Source: Salipiger bermudensis HTCC2601
GTDB lineage: Bacteria > Pseudomonadota > Alphaproteobacteria > Rhodobacterales > Rhodobacteraceae
NCBI RefSeq assembly: GCF_000153725.1
Contig: NZ_DS022276.1
Span: 2,544,089-2,608,088, forward strand
Reading direction: 5' to 3'
DNA: 64,000 nt
This document shows positions 33,847 to 44,117 of the stretch, one piece after another. Made by a program: the position numbers and the translations under genes. Position 1 is the first letter of the stretch, and each line of letters starts with the position of its first letter. The notes beneath the pieces are model-generated. The model saw nothing but the letters and a program-made list of their open reading frames with translations, searched no databases and was not told where the DNA came from.

Positions 33847-34016
33847 GGGATCCTGACGGTAGGGTGGCCAAGCGCCGGCGATGCAACGCCGGGCTTGCCC
33901 TCAACATATGGCGGCGGCGCAGTGGGGCCAGCACTTTCCGGCGCCGTGGCGGCGTCAGCCCCGAATTGCCCGCCCTGATTGAAAAATGCGTGAGCTGAAT
34001 CAAGGACAGTGCCATC

Positions 34017-34037
34017 CTGCCAGTATCACATTGGCAG
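34017..34037. promoter_or_regulatory. candidate operator CTGCCA-N9-TGGCAG between P450 and amidohydrolase genes
   Basis: Perfect 6-bp arms at 34017-34022 and 34032-34037 lie 53 bp before the amidohydrolase start in the divergent region. The binding protein is unknown. Confidence 0.4.
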
Positions 34038-34090
34038 TGTATGCCGCGGGCCTGCTCCGGCCCGGCGGCATGAAATAGGAGGATGACCAG

Positions 34091-35971
34091 ATGATGTCCC
34101 GTTCCGTGCTCGGCGCTTCGCTCGCCGCCGTTCTCGTGGCCGCCGCGCCCGGCTTGCTGACCGCGCAGGAGGTCGCCGACACGATCTATTCCGGCGGCCC
34201 GATCCTGACCATCGACGACGCCATGCCGCGGGCCGAGGCGGTGGCGGTGCAGGACGGGCACATCCTCGCGGTGGGCTCACTGGCCGACATGGAGGCGCTG
34301 AGGGGCGAGGGGACCAAGATGTTCGACCTCGCCGGGCGGGCCATGCTGCCGGGCTTCGTCGACAGCCACGGCCATGTCGTCCTGGGCGGCATCCAGGCGC
34401 TCTCGGCGAATATGCTGGCGCCGCCCGACGGGGATGTCTCGGACATCGCGAGCCTGCAGCAGGGGCTGCGCGCCTGGATGGACGAGAACCGCGAGGCCGT
34501 CGAGAAGATCAACCTCGTCGTCGGCTTTGGCTATGACAACGCGCAGCTCGCGGAGCTGCGCCACCCGACCCGCGACGATCTCGACGCGGTCTCGACCGAG
34601 GTGCCGATCCTGATCATTCACCAATCGGGGCATATCGGGGTGGCCAACTCGAAGGCGCTCGAGTTCGTGGGCATCACCGATGACAGCGAAAGCCCTCCGG
34701 GCGGGGTGATCCGCCGCGGCGAGGATGGCCGCCCCAACGGCGTGCTCGAGGAATACGGCTTCTTCAACGCGCTTGTGCCGCTGCTCAGCCAGCTTGGCCC
34801 GGATGGCTTCAATGAATTCGCCCGCGCCGGGGCCGAGATGTGGGCCCGGTTCGGCTACACCACCGCGCAGGAGGGGCGCTCGAGCCCCGGCAACGTGGCG
34901 GCGCTCAGGGCGGTGGACGCCGCCGGAGGCCTGCCGATCGACGTGGCGGCCTATCCTGATGTGCTGGCGGCGCAGGATTTCATCGAGGCGGAGGTCTCGC
35001 AGGACTATGACGGCCACGTCCGCGTGGCCGGCTGCAAGCTGACCATCGACGGCTCGCCGCAGGGCTTTACCGCGCTGCGCGACCGCCCCTATTACGACCC
35101 GGTGGGCGACTATCCCCCGGGCTACAAGGGCTATTCGGCCATCACCGAAGAGCAGGTCAACGAGATGGTCGACTGGTGCTATGGCAAGGGCATCCAGATC
35201 ATCACCCATGCCAATGGCGAAGGCGCGTCCGACATGCTCATTGCCGCGATCGCGGCGGCCGAGGAGAAATACGGCGCGCCCGAGAGCCGCCCGGTGCTCA
35301 TCCACGGGCAGTTCCTGCGCGAGGATCAGGTCGACAGCCTGCAGGAACTGGGGATTTTCCCCTCTCTCTTCCCGATGCACACCTTCTACTGGGGCGACTG
35401 GCACCGTGATCACACGGTGGGCCCGGTCAATGCCGACAACATCTCGCCCACCGGCTGGGTGCGCCAGCGCGGCATGATGTTCGGCACGCATCACGATGCG
35501 CCGGTGGCCTTCCCCAACAGCATGCGGATCCTGTCGGCCACGGTCACCCGGCGCACCCGCTCGGGTGACATTCTCGGGCCGGCGCAGCGGGTCGACGTGA
35601 TGACCGCGCTGAAGGCGATGACGATCTGGCCGGCGTGGCAGCATTTCGAGGAGGAGGAAAAGGGCTCCATCGAGGCGGGCAAGCTGGCCGATTTCGTGAT
35701 CCTGTCGGACGATCCCACGGCGGTCGACCCGGAAACGCTCGCCGAGCTGAGCGTCGAGGTGACGATCAAGGAAGACGCGGTGATTTTCGAGGCCGAGGAG
35801 GGCGTGCAGAAGACCGATCTCTTCGACCGCCCGTTCCTTGGCGATCCGGCCGGGGCGCATCTGCTGCTGCACGCGATGAACCGCGGGATCGGGGCCGAGG
35901 CGCCGCCGGCCTGCCTGCTCGCCCCGGAAGACTGCCGCCGCCTGTTCGGTGCCTACATCGCTCCGATGTAG
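34091..35971 (+). CDS. secreted YtcJ-like amidohydrolase (amidohydrolase_3)
   Basis: This 626-residue protein starts at 34091 with TAGGAGG 8 bases upstream. A signal peptide (SLAAVLVAAAPGLLTAQE) suggests export to the periplasm. The fold is seen in DTIYSGGPILTIDDAMPRAE, the metal-binding MLPGFVDSHGHV, an internal KLTIDGSPQGFTA, the metal-ligand segments IQIITHANGEG and VLIHGQFLRED, and the closing EAGKLADFVILSDDP. Such enzymes hydrolyse amide bonds in N-acyl or cyclic amides; no substrate can be assigned. Confidence 0.88.
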   Translation: MMSRSVLGASLAAVLVAAAPGLLTAQEVADTIYSGGPILTIDDAMPRAEAVAVQDGHILAVGSLADMEALRGEGTKMFDLAGRAMLPGFVDSHGHVVLGGIQALSANMLAPPDGDVSDIASLQQGLRAWMDENREAVEKINLVVGFGYDNAQLAELRHPTRDDLDAVSTEVPILIIHQSGHIGVANSKALEFVGITDDSESPPGGVIRRGEDGRPNGVLEEYGFFNALVPLLSQLGPDGFNEFARAGAEMWARFGYTTAQEGRSSPGNVAALRAVDAAGGLPIDVAAYPDVLAAQDFIEAEVSQDYDGHVRVAGCKLTIDGSPQGFTALRDRPYYDPVGDYPPGYKGYSAITEEQVNEMVDWCYGKGIQIITHANGEGASDMLIAAIAAAEEKYGAPESRPVLIHGQFLREDQVDSLQELGIFPSLFPMHTFYWGDWHRDHTVGPVNADNISPTGWVRQRGMMFGTHHDAPVAFPNSMRILSATVTRRTRSGDILGPAQRVDVMTALKAMTIWPAWQHFEEEEKGSIEAGKLADFVILSDDPTAVDPETLAELSVEVTIKEDAVIFEAEEGVQKTDLFDRPFLGDPAGAHLLLHAMNRGIGAEAPPACLLAPEDCRRLFGAYIAPM

Positions 35972-36134
35972 GGCGCGACACGCATGGCGCGCCGTGTGGG
36001 GCCAAGGCCTTGCGCGCCGCGTCCTTGCGGGACGGGCCATGCGCTCGGCAAGAAACCCGCCTGCCGCCGCGCATGCCCTTGGCGCTGGCCGGGCTGCGCG
36101 GTATGACGATCCTCCCGAGTGACAGGAGGCCCCC

Positions 36135-38450
36135 TTGGACCAGATCGCCGAGCGCATCGCCCGCACCATCGCCACCGAGATCGCCGCCAGCCCGAAGCAG
36201 GTCAGCGCCGCGGTCGAGCTGCTCGACGGGGGCGCCACGGTGCCCTTCGTGGCGCGCTACCGCAAAGAGGTCACCGGAGGGCTCGACGACACCCAGCTGC
36301 GCACGCTGGGCGACCGTCTGGTCTATCTGCGCGAGATGGAGGCCCGCCGGGCCTCGATCCTCGAGTCGATCAAGGGGCAGGGCAAGCTCACCGACGCGCT
36401 GGCCCGCTCCATCGCGCAGGCCGAGACCAAGGCCACGCTCGAGGACATCTATCTTCCCTACAAGCCCAAGCGCCGCACCAAGGCGATGATCGCCCGCGAG
36501 AACGGTCTCGAGCCGCTGCTGCGCGCCATCACCGAGGATCGCTCCGCCGATCCGCAGCGCCTCGCCGAGGGCTATGTCGGCGAAGCTGTCGAGAGCGCCA
36601 AGAAGGCGCTCGAGGGCGCCCGCGACATCCTCGCCGAGGAGCTGAGCGAGAATGCCGACCTGCTGGGCCGGCTGCGGAGCTTCATGAAGGAGGAGGCGGT
36701 GATCTCCGCCACGGTGCAGCCGGGCAAGGAACAGGCCGGGGCCAAGTTCTCGGACTATTTCGACCACTCGGAAAAATGGGCCGACATTCCGGCCCACCGG
36801 GCGCTGGCGATCCTGCGCGCCTCGAAGGAAGAGATCCTGACGGTGAACATCGCGCCAGAGCCCGAGACCGGCCCGACCCGCGCTGTAGGCATCATTTCGC
36901 AGGTCATCGGTATCCCCGGCGAGGCGCCGGGCGACCAATGGCTGCGCGACGCGGCGGGCTGGACATGGCGGGTGAAGCTCAGCCTGACCATGTATGTCGA
37001 CCTGATGACCGATCTGCGCCGCCGCGCCCATGACGAGGCCATCCGGGTGTTCTCGCGCAATCTCAAGGATCTGCTGCTGGCCGCGCCCGCCGGGGCCAAG
37101 GCGACGCTGGGGCTCGACCCCGGCATCCGCACCGGGGTGAAAGCGGCGGTGGTCGATGCCACCGGCAAGCTGCTCGAGACCGCAACGCTCTACCCGTTCC
37201 AGCCCAAGAACGACCTTCGCGGCGCGCAGGCCGAGATCGCCCGTCTGGTGAAGCGCCACGGGGTTGCGCTCATCGCCATCGGCAACGGCACCGCCAGCCG
37301 CGAGACCGAGCGGCTGGTGGGCGACACGCTGAAGCTGCTCGAGGGGCCGAAGCCCACCAAGGTGGTGGTCTCCGAGGCCGGCGCCTCGGTCTATTCCGCC
37401 TCCGAGCTGGCGGCGAAGGAATTCCCCGATCTAGACGTCAGCCTGCGCGGCGCGGTGTCGATCGCGCGCCGCCTGCAGGACCCGCTGGCCGAGCTGGTCA
37501 AGATCACCCCCGAGAGCATCGGCGTGGGCCAGTATCAGCACGATGTCGATCAGCGCCAGCTCGCGAAAGCGCTTGAGGCGGTGGTCGAGGATGCGGTGAA
37601 CGCCGTGGGGGTCGATCTCAACACCGCCTCGGCGCCGCTTCTGGCGCATGTGGCGGGGCTCGGGCCGTCGCTGGCGCAGAACATCGTGGCGCATCGGGAT
37701 GCCAACGGCGCCTTCGCTTCGCGCAAGGCGCTGAAGAAGGTGACGGGCGTCGGCCCCAAGGCCTTCGAGCAGAGCGCCGGGTTCCTGCGCATCCGCGAGG
37801 GCGACGAGCCGCTCGATGCTTCCTCGGTACACCCCGAGGCCTATGACGTGGCGCGCCGCATCGTGAAGGCTTGCGGTCGCGACATCCGCCAGATCATGGG
37901 CCACCCCGAGGCGCTGCGCGGGGTTCGAGCAGAGCAGTTCGTCGATGCCAGCTTCGGCCTGCCGACGGTGCAGGACATCCTGTCGGAGCTGGAGAAGCCT
38001 GGCCGCGACCCCCGCCCGAGCTTCAAGACCGCGAGCTTCACCGAAGGCGTCGAGCAGATCACCGATCTCAAGCCCGGCATGTCGCTCGAGGGCACGGTCA
38101 CCAACGTGGCGGCCTTCGGCGCCTTCGTCGATATCGGCGTGCATCAGGACGGTCTGGTGCATGTGAGCCAGCTTGCCGATCGTTTCGTGAAGGACCCGCA
38201 CGAGGTGGTGAAGGCCGGCGACGTGGTGCGCGTGCGGGTGACCGAGGTCGACGTGCCGCGCAAGCGCATCGGCCTGTCGATGCGCAAGGACGGCGGCGGC
38301 AAGCCCGAGCGCGGTGGCAAGCCGGGCGGGCAGGGGGCTCCGAAGGGGCGGCGTGGCGGAGGCGCGAGCAGCGCGCCGCGCGGCAAATCCTCGGGCGGCG
38401 GTCAGGGCGCGCTGGGCGCGGCGCTGGCGGATGCGATGAAGAAGCGCTGA
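36135..38450 (+). CDS. tex: Tex-family RNA-binding transcription accessory protein
   Basis: The 771-residue protein starts at a TTG at 36135 preceded by AGGAGG at 5 bases. The Tex order of domains is clear: N-terminal helical domain ([22 protein letters not shown]), YqgF-like domain ([17 protein letters not shown]), helix-hairpin-helix repeats ([38 protein letters not shown]), and a C-terminal S1 domain ([29 protein letters not shown]). A basic Gly/Lys/Arg-rich tail ends the protein. Tex is a housekeeping nucleic-acid binding protein linked to transcription and stress. It appears to be a single-gene unit. Confidence 0.96.
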   Translation: MDQIAERIARTIATEIAASPKQVSAAVELLDGGATVPFVARYRKEVTGGLDDTQLRTLGDRLVYLREMEARRASILESIKGQGKLTDALARSIAQAETKATLEDIYLPYKPKRRTKAMIARENGLEPLLRAITEDRSADPQRLAEGYVGEAVESAKKALEGARDILAEELSENADLLGRLRSFMKEEAVISATVQPGKEQAGAKFSDYFDHSEKWADIPAHRALAILRASKEEILTVNIAPEPETGPTRAVGIISQVIGIPGEAPGDQWLRDAAGWTWRVKLSLTMYVDLMTDLRRRAHDEAIRVFSRNLKDLLLAAPAGAKATLGLDPGIRTGVKAAVVDATGKLLETATLYPFQPKNDLRGAQAEIARLVKRHGVALIAIGNGTASRETERLVGDTLKLLEGPKPTKVVVSEAGASVYSASELAAKEFPDLDVSLRGAVSIARRLQDPLAELVKITPESIGVGQYQHDVDQRQLAKALEAVVEDAVNAVGVDLNTASAPLLAHVAGLGPSLAQNIVAHRDANGAFASRKALKKVTGVGPKAFEQSAGFLRIREGDEPLDASSVHPEAYDVARRIVKACGRDIRQIMGHPEALRGVRAEQFVDASFGLPTVQDILSELEKPGRDPRPSFKTASFTEGVEQITDLKPGMSLEGTVTNVAAFGAFVDIGVHQDGLVHVSQLADRFVKDPHEVVKAGDVVRVRVTEVDVPRKRIGLSMRKDGGGKPERGGKPGGQGAPKGRRGGGASSAPRGKSSGGGQGALGAALADAMKKR

Positions 38451-38590
38451 GGGACGCGGTCGCCGGGGCGACGTAGCAGATTGCTATGACGCTGGTGCCC
38501 GCTGCGCAGCGCCGGTCCGGGGGGGCGGCCCGGCGATGCGTGGCGGCCTGCGGCCTTGATTCCGCGCGAGGCCCCGATCGGATGATGTAG

Positions 38591-38636
38591 AAAAAACGCC
38601 CGCCAGCCTGACCACGAAGCTCAGGGCTGACGGGCG
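38591..38636 (-). terminator. rho-independent terminator of the DHA2 efflux gene
   Basis: A near-perfect stem (CGCCCG-N-CAGCC at 38597-38608 against its complement ending at 38636) is followed on the minus strand by TTTTTT (38591-38596). It lies 20 bp beyond the MFS stop. Confidence 0.8.
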
Positions 38637-38655
38637 ACAGGGAGCAACTCTTGGC

Positions 38656-40173
38656 TCAGCTCGAGAGCGGCAGCTCTCGCAGCATCAGCGACGCGAGGCA
38701 GGCCAGCAGCGCCGCGCCGGCGGCGATCCAGAACACCGGGTGAAGCGCCTGGCTGATGCTCTCCATCACCAGCACCTGAGCGTCATGCGGCAGCGCCTGC
38801 ACCATGTCTGCGCCGATGCTGCGCACGCCGCCATCGCCCATGCCGGGCACCTCGCCCTCGAGCGAGCGCGCCAGCTGGGTGCTGAACAGCGCGCCGAAGG
38901 CGGCGGTGCCCACCGCGCCGCCGATCAGGCGGAACATGTTGGCACTGGCGGTGCCGACACCCAGCATCGACACCGGGATCGCGTTCTGGATCGCGGCCAC
39001 GCCGATGGCGAAGACCGGCCCGAGGCCGAGCCCGATGCCCACCATCGACAGCGCAATCACCCAGAGAGGGCTCTCGACCGACAGCGTGGTCATCGACAGC
39101 AGCGACAGCGACAGCAGCGCGGTCGAGGCCACCGGCAGGAACTTGTAGCGTCCGGTGCGCGCCATGTAGCGGCCCGACAGGATCGAGGCCGACAGCAGCC
39201 CGCCCATCATCGGCACCAGAAACAGCCCCGAGGAGGTCGGCGAGATGCCCTTCACCACCTGCAGGAAGAACGGCAGGAGGGTGATGGTGCCGAACATCGC
39301 CATACCGACGAGGATGCCGACCGCGTTCATCACCACGAAGGTGTTGTTGGCAAACAGGCTCATCGGCAGGATCGGTTCGGCGGCGCGGCGCTCGACTCGG
39401 ATGAACAGCGCCAGCGCGCTGAGCGCAATGATCCCGAGGGCGAGCACCTGCGGGCTGGCCCACGCGAAGACGGTGCCTCCGGTGTTCGAGATCAGCACCA
39501 GCGATGCCAGCAGCGTCGCCAGCAGCGCGCCGCCGGCATAGTCCACCGACTTGCGCGAGCGATCGCTGCGCCGGGGCAGGGCGATGCCCAGCACGATGAA
39601 GGCCAGCGCGCCCACGGGGAAATTGACGAAGAAGATCCAGTGCCAGCTCAGGTTCTGCACGAGGAAGCCGCCGAGCAGCGGTCCGATGACCGTCGAGATG
39701 CCGAAGGCCGCGCCCAGCACCGCCTGCGCCTTGCCGCGCTCGCGCGCCGGCAGCAGGTCGCCCACTAGCGCCATGCAGGTGACGATCAGCCCGCCGCCGC
39801 CTGCGCCCTGGATGATGCGGCCTGCGATCACCATGCCCATGCTGGTGGCCGTGCCGCAGATCACCGCGCCGAGGATGAACACGCCGATGCCCCATTGCAG
39901 CACCGGCTTGCGGCCGTAGAGATCGCCCAGCTTGCCCGCCACCGGTGCGCCGATGGTCGAGGCCAGCAGATAGGCGGTCATCACCCAGGTGATCTTGTCC
40001 ATGCCGCCGAGGTCGGCGACCATCACCGGCAGGGCGGTCGACACGATGGTCTGGCCGAGCGAGGCAAACAGCAGCGTTGCCGCCACCGCACTCAGGACGA
40101 GCTTGATCGGCACCGGCTCGGCGCTGGCAGGTGAGGGCGGCATGTCGGTCGCGCCTTGGTCAATGGCGGTCAT
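38656..40173 (-). CDS. DHA2-family MFS drug efflux transporter
   Basis: The 505-residue form starts at the ATG at 40173 with GGAG upstream; the longer frame to 40227 is less likely. About 14 membrane segments are visible, with the MFS motif A-like GKLGDLYGRKPVLQWG and motif C-like GPLLGGFLVQNLSWHWIFFVN, both typical of the 14-TM EmrB/QacA drug-proton antiporters. It is divergent from a MarR-type regulator with a palindrome between them, the classical layout of an inducible efflux pump. Confidence 0.93.
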   Translation of the reverse strand: MTAIDQGATDMPPSPASAEPVPIKLVLSAVAATLLFASLGQTIVSTALPVMVADLGGMDKITWVMTAYLLASTIGAPVAGKLGDLYGRKPVLQWGIGVFILGAVICGTATSMGMVIAGRIIQGAGGGGLIVTCMALVGDLLPARERGKAQAVLGAAFGISTVIGPLLGGFLVQNLSWHWIFFVNFPVGALAFIVLGIALPRRSDRSRKSVDYAGGALLATLLASLVLISNTGGTVFAWASPQVLALGIIALSALALFIRVERRAAEPILPMSLFANNTFVVMNAVGILVGMAMFGTITLLPFFLQVVKGISPTSSGLFLVPMMGGLLSASILSGRYMARTGRYKFLPVASTALLSLSLLSMTTLSVESPLWVIALSMVGIGLGLGPVFAIGVAAIQNAIPVSMLGVGTASANMFRLIGGAVGTAAFGALFSTQLARSLEGEVPGMGDGGVRSIGADMVQALPHDAQVLVMESISQALHPVFWIAAGAALLACLASLMLRELPLSS

Positions 40174-40284
40174 TCGAGTATCTCCACGAAAACTGTGCGG
40201 GCCCGGGGCGGGCGCAACGGTCTGCAAACTGGCGCCGACATGCCCCTTGGGTCAGAATGGTCTGGGTCTTATATCTGTGCTGGT

Positions 40285-40298
40285 GGCATATATATGTC
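40285..40298. promoter_or_regulatory. candidate MarR operator between efflux and regulator genes
   Basis: The perfect 10-bp palindrome CATATATATG (40287-40296), with one more matching outer pair, lies in the 138-bp AT-rich divergent region between the MFS and MarR genes. Confidence 0.5.
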
Positions 40299-40325
40299 AA
40301 TAGCATCTAATTGCGCGAGGCAGCT

Positions 40326-40934
40326 TTGAGCCGACGAGACGAGATACTGAAGGACGGCCTCGAGCGGGCGGGGATCGAACGCGACGTGTCGCAGGCGGCG
40401 CTCGACGTGGACGCGGTGCTACAGCGCTGGCGGCGGCGTGTGATGAAGCGCGATTTCGGCCACAAGGCCCTGCGCGACCTCGATCTTCCCATCGATCTGG
40501 CGCAGCTCGACGTGCTGATGGCGGTGCGCGCGCCGGCCAACGAATTCGGCGACGAGGAGGCGACCTGCGAAACCACCGTCGGCACCGTGGCGCTGCGGCT
40601 CAGCATCGACCCCTCGCGCGCCAGCCGGATCAGCACAGACCTGATCCGCCGGGGACTCGTGCAGCGCGCCGTCAGCCAGCAGGACGCCCGCCGCGCGGTG
40701 CTCGAGCTGACCGAGGCGGGCGGCCGCATCGTCGAGGCGGTCCGGACCTATAAGCTGTTGGTTTTAGGATCTTTCTTTCGGGACTGGACGATGGAGGAAA
40801 TCCAGACCTTCCTGCCGCTTCTGGCGCGGTTCAGCGAATGGTCGGAGCGCGCCGAACAGCCCGGTGGCCCGGTCGAGAGCGAGATTGCCGAATTGCGCGG
40901 CAGCCTTGCCGGGATCGTCGGCGACGGGGGCTGA
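40326..40934 (+). CDS. MarR-family transcriptional regulator
   Basis: The start is uncertain: the TTG at 40326 has GCGAGG 5 bases upstream, and a TTG at 40311 would add five residues. The protein of about 202 residues has a MarR winged helix (ETTVGTVALRLSIDPSRASRISTDLIRRGLVQRAVSQQDARR in pieces, with the wing at SQQDARRAVLELT) and flanking dimerisation helices. It is divergent from the DHA2 efflux gene and probably represses it. A large hairpin follows. Confidence 0.88.
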   Translation: MSRRDEILKDGLERAGIERDVSQAALDVDAVLQRWRRRVMKRDFGHKALRDLDLPIDLAQLDVLMAVRAPANEFGDEEATCETTVGTVALRLSIDPSRASRISTDLIRRGLVQRAVSQQDARRAVLELTEAGGRIVEAVRTYKLLVLGSFFRDWTMEEIQTFLPLLARFSEWSERAEQPGGPVESEIAELRGSLAGIVGDGG

Positions 40935-40944
40935 CGCGTTAGAA

Positions 40945-40997
40945 TTCCTGCCCGCCGGCGGCTTGCCACCGAGCCGCCCCCGAGTCCCGGGCAGGAA
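40945..40997 (+). terminator. hairpin after the MarR gene
   Basis: TTCCTGCCCG (40945-40954) pairs perfectly with CGGGCAGGAA (40988-40997) across a 33-base loop that is itself GC-rich. It lies 11 bp after the MarR stop. It could end MarR transcription ahead of the min operon. Confidence 0.5.
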
Positions 40998-41124
40998 GCC
41001 GCGCAATCTCACGATTGTGATATTTTCTCCGTGCACCGGCCCCTCGGAGAATCTAAAGGGTCGACCAAAACGAGTGCGCGTGCGAGTCGCGCCCAGACAT
41101 ACGAGAGCAGGAGCACGCATCCAG

Positions 41125-41871
41125 GTGCCAGCAGACGTTACCCGAGACCGAGGCGCCCGCGCGTCGGTGGCGGTCAAACCGTTCCAGGTCCGCGGTCGAT
41201 TCATGACCGCAATCGCCCTCCGGATCGAGAGCGACCAGTTCGACGACGCCTTCTTCGAGGCCATTGACGCACAGATCACCAAGGCGCCGCAGCTGCTGCT
41301 CGACGCGCCTCTGGTGCTGGATTTTTCCAAGGTGCCGGAGTTTGCCGACAGCGCCGCTCTGGCCGATCTGGTCGCGAAGCTGCGCACCCGCAACATGCTG
41401 GTCTTCGGGGTGCAGAACACCACCTCGCCCCAGCTCGAGGCGGCGGACGGGCTCGGCCTGATCCCGGTGCGGATCGGTCGCGACGGCCCCGCACCCGAGG
41501 CCAAGCCGGCGCGCAAGAGCAAGGTCGACCGGCTGCTGCCGCCCGACAACAAGGTTATCACCAAGCCGGTCCGCTCGGGCCAGCTCGTGGTGGCCGAGCG
41601 CGGCGATCTGACGGTGATCGGGCCGGTGTCGTCCGGGGCCGAACTGGTCGCGGCGGGCAACATCCATGTCTACGGACCGCTGCGCGGCCGGGCCATGGCG
41701 GGCTGTCATGGCGATGAGACCGGTCGGATTTTCTGCCGGGCACTGCACGCCGAGCTGCTGGCAGTCGCGGGGCTCTACAGGACAAGCGAAAGTATCGAGG
41801 ACGAGCTGCGCGGCCAGGCCGTGCAAATTTTCCTTAAAGACGAACGACTATGTGTGGAGGCGCTCGGATGA
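41125..41871 (+). CDS. minC: septum site-determining protein MinC
   Basis: I take the GTG at 41125 as start (248 residues), with GCAGGAGC upstream; the frame is open further but the upstream residues do not look like MinC. The N-terminal domain has KPFQVRGRFMTAIALRIES, a short Lys/Pro-rich linker follows, and the C-terminal beta-helix contains SGQLVVAERGDLTVIGPVSSGAELVAAGNIHVYGPLRGRA (in pieces), the MinC_C hallmark that blocks FtsZ assembly. It is the first gene of minCDE and overlaps minD by 4 bp. Confidence 0.93.
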   Translation: MPADVTRDRGARASVAVKPFQVRGRFMTAIALRIESDQFDDAFFEAIDAQITKAPQLLLDAPLVLDFSKVPEFADSAALADLVAKLRTRNMLVFGVQNTTSPQLEAADGLGLIPVRIGRDGPAPEAKPARKSKVDRLLPPDNKVITKPVRSGQLVVAERGDLTVIGPVSSGAELVAAGNIHVYGPLRGRAMAGCHGDETGRIFCRALHAELLAVAGLYRTSESIEDELRGQAVQIFLKDERLCVEALG

Positions 41872-42716
41872 CGACGCAACTCAAGGACGAGGCGCCGCTG
41901 GGCCGGATCGTCGTGATCACCTCGGGCAAGGGCGGGGTTGGCAAGACCACCTCTGCCGCCGCGATCTCGGCAGGGCTGGCACAGCAGGGCTACAAGACCG
42001 TGGTGATCGACTTCGATGTCGGCCTGCGGAACCTCGACATGATCATGGGATGCGAACGCCGCGTGGTGTTCGACTTCATCAACGTGATCCAGGGCGATGC
42101 CCGGCTCAAGCAGGCGCTGATCAAGGACAAGCGCCTTGATACGCTGTTCATCCTGCCGACCTCGCAGACCCGCGACAAGGATGCGCTGACCCAGGAAGGC
42201 GTCGAGGCGGTGCTGAACGAGCTCAAGGAAGAGTTCGACTACATCATCTGCGACAGCCCGGCAGGCATCGAGCGCGGCGCCCAGCTGGCGATGTATTTCG
42301 CCGACGAGGCCGTCGTGGTGACCAACCCCGAGGTGTCCTCGGTGCGCGACAGCGACCGCGTGCTCGGCCTTCTCAGCAGCAAGACCCAGCGCGCCGAGAA
42401 GGGCGACAGCGATCCGGTCAAGGCGCGCGTCCTGCTGACCCGTCACGATCAGGGCCGCATCGACCGCGGCGAGATGATGACCGTCGACGACGTGCTCGAG
42501 ATCCTCGCCGTGCCGCTTCTGGGGATCATCCCCGAGAGTCAGGCGGTGCTGCGGGCGTCGAACGTCGGCACGCCGGTGATCCTCGACGAGCCGTCCTCAG
42601 CCCAGACCGCCTACAAGGACGCGGTGTCGCGCCTGCTTGGCGAGGAGATCGAGATGCGCATCGAGAGCGAGCGCAAGCCGGGCCTGTTCCAGCGGCTGTT
42701 CGGACGGTCGGCATGA
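41868..42716 (+). CDS. minD: septum site-determining ATPase MinD
   Basis: This 282-residue protein starts at the ATG at 41868 with GGAGG upstream and overlaps minC. It has the deviant Walker A ITSGKGGVGKTTSAAAI, the switch region IDFDVGLRNLDMIMGCERRVV and Walker B YIICDSPAGIE. The C terminus (KPGLFQRLFGRSA) is the amphipathic membrane-targeting helix. It recruits MinC to the membrane and oscillates with MinE to place the division septum. Confidence 0.97.
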   Translation: MTTQLKDEAPLGRIVVITSGKGGVGKTTSAAAISAGLAQQGYKTVVIDFDVGLRNLDMIMGCERRVVFDFINVIQGDARLKQALIKDKRLDTLFILPTSQTRDKDALTQEGVEAVLNELKEEFDYIICDSPAGIERGAQLAMYFADEAVVVTNPEVSSVRDSDRVLGLLSSKTQRAEKGDSDPVKARVLLTRHDQGRIDRGEMMTVDDVLEILAVPLLGIIPESQAVLRASNVGTPVILDEPSSAQTAYKDAVSRLLGEEIEMRIESERKPGLFQRLFGRSA

Positions 42717-43003
42717 GCCTGTTCGGTTTCTCTCTCAACCGCCGCCGTCCCAAGACGGCCCAGACCGCGCGGGATCGCCTGCAGCTTCTGCTGGCGCATG
42801 AACGCGGGCAGGGCTCGGGCACGCCCGACTACCTGCCGCAGCTGCAGAACGACCTGATCGCGGTGATCCGGAAATACATCGACGTCGCCGATGACGAGGT
42901 CGATATCCGGATGGAGCGCGACGACGACGTCTCCAGCCTCGAGATCAACATCGATCTCCCCTCGGCCGAGGAGAAGGCGGACAAACCCGCCAAGAAGCGC
43001 TGA
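42713..43003 (+). CDS. minE: cell division topological specificity factor MinE
   Basis: This 96-residue protein overlaps minD by 4 bp. It has the N-terminal membrane-binding MSLFGF segment, the anti-MinCD helix (TARDRLQLLLAHERG) and the topological-specificity domain (LPQLQNDLIAVIRKYIDVADDEVDIRMERDDDVS in pieces). It stimulates MinD ATPase. A strong terminator follows, so the operon is minCDE only. Confidence 0.96.
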   Translation: MSLFGFSLNRRRPKTAQTARDRLQLLLAHERGQGSGTPDYLPQLQNDLIAVIRKYIDVADDEVDIRMERDDDVSSLEINIDLPSAEEKADKPAKKR

Positions 43004-43018
43004 GATCAGATCTTCGTA

Positions 43019-43047
43019 CCGCCCGCGTCGCAGCCCGACGCGGGCGG
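43019..43047 (+). terminator. rho-independent terminator of minCDE
   Basis: A perfect 12-bp stem (CCGCCCGCGTCG at 43019-43030, complement at 43036-43047) with a 5-base loop is followed by TTTTCTTTT. Confidence 0.9.
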
Positions 43048-43081
43048 TTTTCTTTTGCGCGCCCAAAGTGGACTGCCCTGC

Positions 43082-44113
43082 TCAGGGCGCCAGATCGATC
43101 AGGCTGATGCCGCCAAGCACGAGGGCGGCAAGGAACAGCGTCTCGGCCACGATCAGGGCGATGGCGCCGCCGCCGACCTGGATGATGTTGCGCAGGTCGG
43201 TCTTCATGCCCACCGCGGCGATGGCCGAGAGCAGCGCCCAGCTCGAGATCCGCGCCAGCACCTGGCCGAGGCCCGCAGGGATCAGTTCGAAGGAGTTCAG
43301 CGCCGCCAGCACCAAAAAGCCCAGCACGAAACCCGGGATGAGCGGCGGGCGCTTGCCCCCGGTCACGGCGCCGCGCGGCGTCCAGAGCGCGATCACCACC
43401 ACCACGGGGGCGAGGAAGGAGACCCGGATGAGCTTGACCAGCGTCGAGGTCTCGCCGGCGGTCTCGGAGATCGAGAAGCCCGCGCCCACCACCTGCGCCA
43501 CGTCATGCACGGTGCCGCCGATGAAGGCCCCGGCGGTGAGATCGTCGAAGCCCAGCGAGCGGGTGAGGATCGGGTAGAGGATCATCGCCGCGGTCGAGAG
43601 CACGGTGACGCCGAGCACGGTGAACAGCAGGTCTCGTTCCGAGCGCTCGTCCTTTGGCAAGACCGCCGCGATCGCCATCGCCGCCGAGGCGCCGCAGATC
43701 GCCACAGCGCCAGCGGTCAGCACGGCGAAGCGGCTGCGCTGACCGATCAGCCGCGCCAACCCGATGCCGAAGAGGATCGTGAGACCCACCCCCGCCACCA
43801 GCAGCGCGATCATGCTCCAGCCGAGCGACAGCAGCATCTCGACGCTGATCCGTGCGCCCAGCACCGCCACGCCGAAGCGCAGAACGGTGCGGGCGGTGAA
43901 GGAGATGCCGGGGGCGGTGGGGCCCTCGTCGCCCAGGAAGTTGAGCGCGATGCCGAAGAGAAGCGCCATCAGCATCGCTGGCGCACCGTAATGCTCGGCC
44001 ACGAATTGCGCCGCGAGCGCCACGAGGATCGAAACCATGACCCCGGGAAAATGGTCCTTGAGGCGGCCGGCCAGACGCGGGCCGGACGTCAGGTCTGCAA
44101 AGCTCTCGCGCAT
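43082..44113 (-). CDS. YeiH-family putative sulfate exporter
   Basis: This 343-residue protein has about 10 membrane segments. It shows the YeiH/PSE family segments FPGVMVSILVALAAQFVAEHYG, GISFTARTVLRFGVAVLGARIS, AICGASAAMAIAAVLP and GAFIGGTVHDVAQVVGAG. It lies 4 bp after xsc on the same strand. Xsc releases sulfite from sulfoacetaldehyde, so export of sulfite or its oxidation product sulfate by this protein is a natural fit. The export role of the family is itself only putative. Confidence 0.88.
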   Translation of the reverse strand: MRESFADLTSGPRLAGRLKDHFPGVMVSILVALAAQFVAEHYGAPAMLMALLFGIALNFLGDEGPTAPGISFTARTVLRFGVAVLGARISVEMLLSLGWSMIALLVAGVGLTILFGIGLARLIGQRSRFAVLTAGAVAICGASAAMAIAAVLPKDERSERDLLFTVLGVTVLSTAAMILYPILTRSLGFDDLTAGAFIGGTVHDVAQVVGAGFSISETAGETSTLVKLIRVSFLAPVVVVIALWTPRGAVTGGKRPPLIPGFVLGFLVLAALNSFELIPAGLGQVLARISSWALLSAIAAVGMKTDLRNIIQVGGGAIALIVAETLFLAALVLGGISLIDLAP

Positions 44114-44117
44114 GGGG